Assembly (NCBI GenBank): GCA_028715865.1
Contig: JAQUQY010000026.1
Location: 1-12,070, forward strand
Length of the DNA stretch: 12,070 bases
From: Syntrophales bacterium
GTDB taxonomy: Bacteria > Desulfobacterota > Syntrophia > Syntrophales > UBA2210
Direction of reading: 5' to 3'
This document shows, one piece after another, positions 1 through 5,491 of the stretch; positions within the stretch are counted from its first letter, which is position 1; the number at the start of each line of letters is the position of its first letter. Under the pieces are notes generated by a model. The model did no database searches and had not been told where the DNA came from. It saw only the letters and a program-made list of their open reading frames with translations. The position numbers and the translations under genes were made by a program.

Positions 1-1047
1 CTCGGCAACAAAAACCAGCTTATTGTAAAGGATCCCGTGGAAGTGGCCAATGCCAATTATGTTTTCACCGAATCCACCTACGGAGACAGGATGCATCGCT
101 CCTTTGAAGAAAGCAAGGAGGAGCTTCTGGAGGCCATCAATTATGCCGTGTCCAACGGCGAAAAGGTCATAATCCCGGCTTTCGCCCTTGAAAGGACCCA
201 GGAGATTCTTTATCTCCTGGGAGAGTTCTACCGTGACGGATCACTGCCCAGGATCCCTGTTTATCTTGACAGCCCCCTGGCAATTAAAGCCACGGAGATT
301 TTCCGGAAAAACAAAAAATACTATGATGATGAAGCCAGGGCTATTGTCGAACAGGGTTTCGACCCCTTTGACATGCCCACGCTCCGCTTTACCCCTACCA
401 CGGAGGAGTCCATCGCCATCAACCGGAAAGAGGGGCCCGCCATAGTTGTTTCCGCCAACGGCATGTGTTCAGCGGGCAGAATCAAGCACCACCTCAAACA
501 CAACCTCTGGCGCCCCGGAGCCAGCCTTATTATCGTTGGATACCAGGCGGAGGGGACAACGGGAAGAAGAATTGTCGACGGCGCGGAAACCGTCCGCATT
601 TTCAGGGAGCCCGTGGCCGTGAAGGCCCGGCTTTACACAATCGGCGGGTTTTCCGCCCACGCTGATCAGCAGGGCCTTATCGAATGGCTGTGGCCGTTGA
701 AGGACTCCAATCCGCTGGTTTTTATCGTCCATGGCGAGCCCAAGGCAAGTGAGCCCCTGGCAGATCGGATTGAAAAGGAACTGGGCCTCGATACCCTCAT
801 TCCAAACTGGAAGGAGACAGTGCGGCTGACGCCTCAGAGGGAAGCCATCTCAGCCCCGGCTCCCGAAGATATTTCAGAGAAACGCGGGGAAGAATTGCTG
901 GAATCCATTACGGCTATAGAAGAGAGACTCGCCGTAATACGGGAGGAGCTTTCAGACAGGCGGTACCTGGATAGCATGGACGAACGTACAATGGAGCGGA
1001 TAAGGAAAATCAGCTCCGACCTTGCCGGGCTGATGCCGCCCCGATAA
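1..1047 (+). CDS. beta-CASP metallo-beta-lactamase-fold RNA-processing-type protein (5' truncated by window)
   Basis: The reading frame is open to the first base, so the gene starts outside the window; a GTG at 37 is internal. Of a protein usually 450-530 residues long, 348 are visible. The N-terminal lactamase domain with the HxHxDH motif is missing. Visible family marks in order are FTESTYGDR, the beta-CASP stretch IPAFALERTQEILYLL, PVYLDSPLA, the signature VVSANGMCSAGRIKHHL, GYQAEGTTGRRI, the metal-binding GGFSAHADQ and VHGEP near the RMMBL end. A charged, probably coiled C-terminal tail of about 60 residues follows. Relatives are CPSF73-like bacterial and archaeal nucleases, so an RNA endo- or exonuclease role is likely, in the cytoplasm, but the substrate cannot be read from sequence. 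It converges with the next gene and shares no operon with it. Confidence 0.9.
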   Translation, partial: LGNKNQLIVKDPVEVANANYVFTESTYGDRMHRSFEESKEELLEAINYAVSNGEKVIIPAFALERTQEILYLLGEFYRDGSLPRIPVYLDSPLAIKATEIFRKNKKYYDDEARAIVEQGFDPFDMPTLRFTPTTEESIAINRKEGPAIVVSANGMCSAGRIKHHLKHNLWRPGASLIIVGYQAEGTTGRRIVDGAETVRIFREPVAVKARLYTIGGFSAHADQQGLIEWLWPLKDSNPLVFIVHGEPKASEPLADRIEKELGLDTLIPNWKETVRLTPQREAISAPAPEDISEKRGEELLESITAIEERLAVIREELSDRRYLDSMDERTMERIRKISSDLAGLMPPR

Positions 1048-1048
1048 G

Positions 1049-1066
1049 GTGCTAAAGCACAATTTT
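1049..1066. terminator. Weak hairpin between convergent genes
   Basis: GTGC-TAAA-GCAC (1049-1060) forms a 4-bp stem and is followed by AATTTT on the plus strand; the minus strand has AAAATT before it. It overlaps the stop codon of the minus-strand gene. It is the only terminator-like structure in the 4-bp gap between the convergent genes. The stem is too short to be confident. Confidence 0.22.
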
Positions 1067-1318
1067 AACGCCAATCCTGGAACTCAAGCTCGCGAAGAGC
1101 TCCCTTCTGTCTTCGTCGCTGAAAACAACAGACTCGACGCGAAGGGAACAGTAGGTTCCCGCAGCGCTGGTTCGCGACGGCGTTACACTGCATGTTCGCT
1201 CCTGGAATACCTCCCCTATGGCCCGTTCCATCATCGCCCGTTCAGAGCCGATGACGGTATAGACCCAGGTACATGGATAATCAAGGACCGGCTTCTTGCC
1301 TTTCATCTCGACGGTCAT
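1052..1318 (-). CDS. DUF493 (YbeD-like) family protein
   Basis: An 88-residue cytoplasmic protein. The order DYPCTWVYTVIG at the N-terminus, a central SAAGTYCSLRVE strand and a C-terminal SSRIGVKIVL end match the DUF493/YbeD family, which has a small ACT-like alpha/beta fold and about 85-95 residues. The molecular role of the family is not settled; no catalytic residues are evident. The start is uncertain: the first ATG (1318) has GAGG only two bases upstream, while a second in-frame ATG five codons later has no better site. It lies 33 bp behind the superoxide dismutase gene and is the last gene of the long minus-strand run, so it is probably co-transcribed. Confidence 0.8.
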   Translation of the reverse strand: MTVEMKGKKPVLDYPCTWVYTVIGSERAMMERAIGEVFQERTCSVTPSRTSAAGTYCSLRVESVVFSDEDRRELFASLSSRIGVKIVL

Positions 1319-1351
1319 GTCCTCTTTTTCAGCGCCCCGCAGCCACCCGAC

Positions 1352-1948
1352 TCATTTAGCCAGGAGTTCGTTCACAAAATCCCAGTTTATTAGATTATCC
1401 ATAACAGCGGTCAGGTAATCGGCCCTTCTGTTCTGGTAATCCAGGTAATAGGCGTGCTCCCACACATCCACCGTGAGCAGGGTCTTGATGCCCTGTGCAA
1501 CGGGAGTGTCGGCATTAGCGGTGGTCATGATTTCGAGGCTGCCCTCACGCATGACAAGCCATGCCCAGCCGCTTCCGAAACGGGCCATGGCGGCGGCATG
1601 GAACTTTTCCTTGAACTGTTCGTACCCCCCGAAGGACGAGGTGATCAGCTCCAAAACTTTTCCACCGGGCTCTCCTCCCCCATTCGGTTTCAGGCACTTC
1701 CAGTAAAAGGTATGATTCCATACCTGGGCCACGTTATTGAAAACCCCCGTCCTGGCGCTGTCATTTACAGTCTTCTTGATGATGGCTTCCATGGACTCAC
1801 CCTCCAGGCCAGTCCCTTCAAGCAGTTTGTTAGCGTTAGTCTCGTAAGTAGCGTGGTGCTTTCCATAATGAAAATTGACTGTCCTTGCGCTGATGGTTGG
1901 TTCCAGCGCCCCCGGTTCGTAAGGCAGGCTTCCCCTTTCAATTGTCAT
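1352..1948 (-). CDS. sodB: Superoxide dismutase, iron type (Fe/Mn family)
   Basis: Converts superoxide to oxygen and hydrogen peroxide. The protein has 198 residues, normal for the family, and no signal peptide, so it is cytoplasmic. The four metal ligands are in place: His27 (FHYGKHH), His79 (NHTFYW), Asp161 and His165 (DVWEHAYYLDYQN); the gateway Tyr35 follows HHAT. Gln75 in AQVWNHTFYW, with Ala rather than Gln in TTANADTP, is the arrangement of iron rather than manganese enzymes. The ATG is preceded by AGGAGG (1956-1961) with a 7-base spacer, a strong ribosome site. It follows the cytochrome b gene after 51 bp, with no terminator seen, and precedes the DUF493 gene. In an otherwise anaerobic gene set it is best read as protection of oxygen-sensitive Fe-S proteins. 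Confidence 0.95.
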   Translation of the reverse strand: MTIERGSLPYEPGALEPTISARTVNFHYGKHHATYETNANKLLEGTGLEGESMEAIIKKTVNDSARTGVFNNVAQVWNHTFYWKCLKPNGGGEPGGKVLELITSSFGGYEQFKEKFHAAAMARFGSGWAWLVMREGSLEIMTTANADTPVAQGIKTLLTVDVWEHAYYLDYQNRRADYLTAVMDNLINWDFVNELLAK

Positions 1949-1999
1949 GACTTAACCTCCTCTTTTCCTGTTGGTTCAATTTTCTACGAAAGGGGGACT

Positions 2000-2827
2000 T
2001 CAGGATTCCTTCTCCATGGGTTCGCTCGTTTCAAATCCTGTTCCCCTTTCTCTGTGTTCAGACGGCACACTGTCCGCCCCTGCATGTTTCTCAATATCTC
2101 CGGCCAAAACTTCTTCATCGCCCGTGACTCCAATCGAGCTGTTTGTCACGGAACCTTCGACTGCCTCCACCCATAGAGGGTGTCTCCTTCTTGCGTAGTC
2201 CAGGCGGACTGACCCCGTGAACATGCCTCTCAGCAGGGGGCGGTTAGGCTTGATGACCAGCGCCGCCAGGTGCGCAATAAAAGCGAAAACGAAGAGGACA
2301 AAGGCAATGTTGTGGGTCCAGGTGGCCATGAGAGCTATTACTCTTGAAAGTTGGGGGTTGAGAAGATTCATGTAGGTCTTGATCAGGCCCGACAGAATGA
2401 GCAGGCCGATCAAAAGCGCCATCCCGGCGTAGGCCAGGCGCTGTTCGGGAAGGTATTTGTGGAAGGGCGGCTCTTCCCCCTTTCCAAAGAAGCTCTTCAT
2501 AACCGCAATGGATGCTTTAATGTCTCCCCGTCGCGGAAGCAGCGCGTTGTCTCCCCTTAGACCGTGGTAGAAGAGGTGAAAAAAGGCGGCGGCGGCAAAC
2601 ACTATCGCTGCCGCGTAATGCAGCGACAGTGTTATAAAATAATCGCCTGCCCAGGAAAAACCCGGAATCTCAGTGATATAATACCTTCTCCCTATGGGAA
2701 GTTCGAGCAGTCCCGTGATAATAAGCGCGATGCCCGAAATGGCGATGGCCCAGTGTTCTATCAGTTCTGTCAAACCATGACGCCGGATAAGGTTCCTGTC
2801 TTCTTCCATAATTCCATCAGCCATCAT
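2000..2827 (-). CDS. Di-heme membrane cytochrome b, formate dehydrogenase gamma (FdnI)-like
   Basis: Membrane subunit that would carry electrons between a periplasmic Fe-S subunit and the quinone pool. About four hydrophobic helices lie near residues 26-45, 65-88, 131-150 and 170-192. Candidate heme ligands are His25, His70, His172 and His186; the last two are 14 residues apart, as in FdnI. The motif RGMFTGSV closes the membrane domain. About 70 hydrophilic, acidic residues follow, a longer tail than usual. The first ATG overlaps the end of the upstream Fe-S gene by 11 bp; start codons at residues 2 and 7 are also possible, and no start has a clear ribosome site. The overlap suggests translational coupling and a two-subunit complex. 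No molybdopterin catalytic subunit is near, so the partner enzyme is unknown. Confidence 0.85.
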   Translation of the reverse strand: MMADGIMEEDRNLIRRHGLTELIEHWAIAISGIALIITGLLELPIGRRYYITEIPGFSWAGDYFITLSLHYAAAIVFAAAAFFHLFYHGLRGDNALLPRRGDIKASIAVMKSFFGKGEEPPFHKYLPEQRLAYAGMALLIGLLILSGLIKTYMNLLNPQLSRVIALMATWTHNIAFVLFVFAFIAHLAALVIKPNRPLLRGMFTGSVRLDYARRRHPLWVEAVEGSVTNSSIGVTGDEEVLAGDIEKHAGADSVPSEHRERGTGFETSEPMEKES

Positions 2828-3848
2828 TGTTTAAGTTTCCGTCTTTTTTGCCGGTACTCTTTTCCCGCGTTTTTCCTCTGTCAGTGCCTCTCGTCTTCAT
2901 GGCAATGAGGGCCGCTGCTATACCCGCTCCCGTTCCGATAACGGGAGACATCAGAACCGATGCTTCGAGAAATACCGCCCGAGCCAGGCGCCGCGTGACG
3001 GGATCCAGGTGCGGCTGCCCCGGCCCCTTCGCAATGACCTTGTTTATCTCACTGAAGGGGACCGGAGACAGATAGACCGTACCGGTGCCGCCGTTTTCTG
3101 TTTTTCCGTAGAGATATCCATTAATCCTGTCCTGCCTTCTGGCCGCTTCGTTGAAAATGTCCCTCCTGAGTCCGATTATCATGGCGTCCCTGGGACAGGC
3201 GGCTACGCAAAGGGGGACCTGAAATTCCAGCAGGTGGTCATAACATAGATCACACTTGAACATGACCCCGTTTCCCGCGAGGGTGGGAAGAATATGCAGG
3301 TATATTCCAAGTCCCGACTGACGCTGGGGGATGGCCCATGGGCAGACGTCACGACACTTTGCCCCGCCGAAACACAGGTTCTTGTCGATGACCACGGCGC
3401 CGTTGGGATACTTGTGATTAGCCGTGAAGGGACATATGGTGGCGCAGGCGGGATTGTCGCAGTGCATGCATCGACGGGGAATGTAGATGGTTTGTCTTTC
3501 TTCATCAATCACCAGGTCAACCTTTTCAACATAGAGCTGGGTATAAGGCGTAAGGCGATCAAGAACTTCCTTCCTTTCTGACCAGTCTTCGATCTGTCCC
3601 CGGGGAAAGGGTTCGGGAATGGGCCGAACGGGATCAGGAATCTTCTCAAGTGCCCGTTCCCTGCACGCTGACACACAGAGGGGAACGTCATGCTCGACGC
3701 AGCCGTCACAAAGGGTGCAATCGATCAACGTGGCCAGATCACCGGGACCGGGCGAGCCTGATGCAACGGAGGGCCTTCCGGCAACTCCCGTGGCTGCCAC
3801 GAGGCCGGCGGCCGCCTGCAGAAAATTTCTCCTTGATATAATTGTCAT
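2817..3848 (-). CDS. Tat-exported, membrane-anchored four-cluster ferredoxin subunit (FdnH/HybA-like)
   Basis: Electron-transfer subunit of 343 residues. It begins with a twin-arginine signal (SRRNFLQAAAG, Arg6-Arg7), so it is folded and then exported to the periplasmic face. Cysteine groups are C44/C47/C50/C58/C62, C127/C130/C135/C139, C159/C165/C169 and C199/C202/C214/C218, the order seen in FdnH-type proteins. In the third group the usual second cysteine is Gly162 (CFGGAKCRDVC), which suggests a 3Fe-4S cluster or a non-cysteine ligand. A hydrophobic stretch near residues 291-317 is the probable C-terminal membrane anchor, as in FdnH. It follows the NapH-like gene by 18 bp and overlaps the cytochrome b gene by 11 bp. 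It probably pairs with that cytochrome; the electron donor is not encoded in the window. Confidence 0.88.
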   Translation of the reverse strand: MTIISRRNFLQAAAGLVAATGVAGRPSVASGSPGPGDLATLIDCTLCDGCVEHDVPLCVSACRERALEKIPDPVRPIPEPFPRGQIEDWSERKEVLDRLTPYTQLYVEKVDLVIDEERQTIYIPRRCMHCDNPACATICPFTANHKYPNGAVVIDKNLCFGGAKCRDVCPWAIPQRQSGLGIYLHILPTLAGNGVMFKCDLCYDHLLEFQVPLCVAACPRDAMIIGLRRDIFNEAARRQDRINGYLYGKTENGGTGTVYLSPVPFSEINKVIAKGPGQPHLDPVTRRLARAVFLEASVLMSPVIGTGAGIAAALIAMKTRGTDRGKTREKSTGKKDGNLNNDG

Positions 3849-3866
3849 GAGATTATCGTTCCGTTG

Positions 3867-4757
3867 TTACAGCGACGCCCCGCCCGAAGGCATGGTATCC
3901 TTTGATGGCGCCGCGGACAGGCTATGACCGATTGCGCCATATTTGCAGGATTTTCTCATACATTGAAGACAACGTATACAATTATTTTGATTCGCGCCCT
4001 CATAAAAACGCACACCCATTGGGCAGTTCCGGTAGCACTCTCCACATCGGACGCAACGGTCAGGGTGATGCACCATCTTGAATACGCTGACCCTGTTGAA
4101 GAGCGAATAGATGGCTCCCAGTGGACAGAGGGTTCTGCAAAAGGGTCTTCGTATAAAGACCATAGACAGAATCAAAAACAAAAGAATAGCCATCTTTACC
4201 ATGAAGAGCCCTCCCCAGAGATCACGGAGCCGGGGCTGTAGAAAAGACATTGGAATCCCCGCCTGCAGGGTGCCGGCAGGGCAGATATACTTGCAGAAAG
4301 CATTTTCCCCATAACCGAATATATCAACGGCGAAAATGGGCAATGCTACGATAAATATGGCGAGAACAGCGTATTTAAAGCACGAAAGAAATGAAGGGAT
4401 ATCGATCTTCGGGGATGGAATCTTGTTAACCAGCTCCTGCATGAAACCAAAGGGACAGAGCCAGCCGCAGGGCATGCGGCCTGCCAGACTGCCTATAACC
4501 CCAAGCGTGCCTATAACGTAGAGGCCGATATGAAAATTACCGGCCCTGAAAGAGGGGCGGACGGAGGCGAACATAGTCTGAAGAGCGCCCATGGGACAGG
4601 CGCCAACGGCGGCCGGGCATGAGTAGCAGTTAAGACCGGGAACACAGAGGCTCTTGAGCTTTCCCTGGTATATTGTCCCGGTAAATGGAAAGAGAAGCCA
4701 GGCGTTGCTCAGGACCGTAGCTATGGATTGTATCCACCGTCTGAAGTCCAACATCAT
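3867..4757 (-). CDS. NapH/CcoG-like polytopic 4Fe-4S membrane protein
   Basis: A 296-residue membrane protein with about four helices (near 9-30, 77-93, 128-148, 187-202). Cysteine motifs are interleaved with the helices: C38, then C44/C47/C54 (NCYSCP...ACPMGAL), C97/C101 (CGWLCPFGF), C155/C159 (CKYICPAGT), C207/C211 (CRTLCPLGA). A soluble C-terminal pair of ferredoxin clusters follows (CVRCGECYRNCP, C235-C245; CIRCLQCMRKSC, C260-C271). The repeated CxxxCP pairs are typical of the NapH/MauN/CcoG group, which passes electrons across or out of the membrane. Its ATG overlaps the stop of the CXXC microprotein (ATGA, 4 bp), a strong sign of translational coupling. With the thioredoxin-like lipoprotein two genes upstream, a role in moving electrons to or from envelope thiols is plausible but inferred. 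Confidence 0.85.
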   Translation of the reverse strand: MMLDFRRWIQSIATVLSNAWLLFPFTGTIYQGKLKSLCVPGLNCYSCPAAVGACPMGALQTMFASVRPSFRAGNFHIGLYVIGTLGVIGSLAGRMPCGWLCPFGFMQELVNKIPSPKIDIPSFLSCFKYAVLAIFIVALPIFAVDIFGYGENAFCKYICPAGTLQAGIPMSFLQPRLRDLWGGLFMVKMAILLFLILSMVFIRRPFCRTLCPLGAIYSLFNRVSVFKMVHHPDRCVRCGECYRNCPMGVRFYEGANQNNCIRCLQCMRKSCKYGAIGHSLSAAPSKDTMPSGGASL

Positions 4758-4897
4758 CCCAACCCCATGCAGCTCAGACAGACTTTTATCGCCTTTTTCC
4801 AGACCGCCTGAACCTCTCCCGCATTGATGCCGGCGACCAGCAGAAATGTAAAGAGCAGCAGCAGAAGCACTGATTTGACGTCAATCTCCTTGTCCAT
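4754..4897 (-). CDS. Membrane microprotein with C-terminal CXXC motif (CD1871A-like)
   Basis: A 47-residue protein: a short charged N-terminus, one transmembrane helix (about residues 9-26), then a basic stretch and the end KVCLSCMGLG with Cys40 and Cys43. The start was set at the ATG at 4897 because AGGGGG (4904-4909) lies 6 bases upstream. In-frame starts further upstream (4924 and 4945) would add 9-16 residues, but at 4924 the AGGAGG abuts the ATG with no spacer, which is too close. From memory, the size, topology and end match small proteins named the CD1871A family CXXC motif-containing proteins, found beside TlpA-like and NapH-like genes in anaerobes; I could not run a search. It lies between exactly such genes and overlaps the next by 4 bp. 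A role as a membrane thiol/disulfide or Fe-S accessory is inferred. Confidence 0.75.
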   Translation of the reverse strand: MDKEIDVKSVLLLLLFTFLLVAGINAGEVQAVWKKAIKVCLSCMGLG

Positions 4898-4932
4898 TAG
4901 GTTCCCCCTTCCCCAACCTTTCATCCTCCTTA

Positions 4933-5424
4933 TCAGCGGGCACACTCATCAATCAAAGGCCCAATGATCTGTTTCATCTCAGCCTCAGTGTTCAAACCGA
5001 TAAGCGACTCCACTATTTCCCCGTTTCTGACTATTATCTTTAATGGCACCAGTGAAACATCATAGGCCCACATAACAGGTTCGCCACCCCAATAGACGGG
5101 CGTGGTGAGTCCCATTCTGTCAACCAGGGCCTGAGTTTCTTCACTGCTACCGAAATCGATGCTGATAACGAAGAAAGCCAGCCCCCTCTCGCGGTACTTG
5201 TCGTATATCTTCTGATAGATGGGCATTTCCTGGCGGCATGCGCCGCACCGTGATGAAATTATGGAAATAATTGCAGGGCAGCTGCCTTCAGACGCGATCA
5301 GACTCTCCACACCAGCCGGATCTATGGGCATCACGATGCTCCCTGGTCCGGAGGAGTCATCGGCCTTAAGACAGCCCGCCGTGAAGAAAAACACAATTAG
5401 AAAAAGTGCTGCTCGCTTTGACAT
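4933..5424 (-). CDS. TlpA-like thioredoxin-fold lipoprotein
   Basis: A 163-residue protein. A hydrophobic signal ends in the lipobox FTAGC (Cys18), so it should be lipid-anchored outside the cytoplasmic membrane. The thioredoxin domain carries the redox pair Cys60-Gly-Ala-Cys63 in SSRCGACRQEMP, a strand FFVISIDFGS, and a probable cis-proline, Pro127 in SLVPLKIIV. This is the pattern of TlpA/ResA-type oxidoreductases, which reduce or oxidise thiols of exported proteins. It is the first gene of the minus-strand redox run, 35 bp ahead of the CXXC microprotein. The ribosome site is modest (AAAGGG, 7 bases from the ATG). It follows polA after 67 bp; a TATGAT hexamer in that gap is a weak -10 candidate without a good -35. 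Whether it acts as reductant or oxidant cannot be told from sequence. Confidence 0.88.
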   Translation of the reverse strand: MSKRAALFLIVFFFTAGCLKADDSSGPGSIVMPIDPAGVESLIASEGSCPAIISIISSRCGACRQEMPIYQKIYDKYRERGLAFFVISIDFGSSEETQALVDRMGLTTPVYWGGEPVMWAYDVSLVPLKIIVRNGEIVESLIGLNTEAEMKQIIGPLIDECAR

Positions 5425-5491
5425 GACTATGCCCTTTCATTGTTTACGCGGGAGATCATACTGTTTCGCATTGGCCCTTTATGAGAAGCTT

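Noticed and set aside
1454..2176. Long plus-strand open frame opposite the superoxide dismutase and cytochrome b genes
   Set aside because: It is antisense to two clearly recognisable genes, has no family resemblance and no ribosome site.
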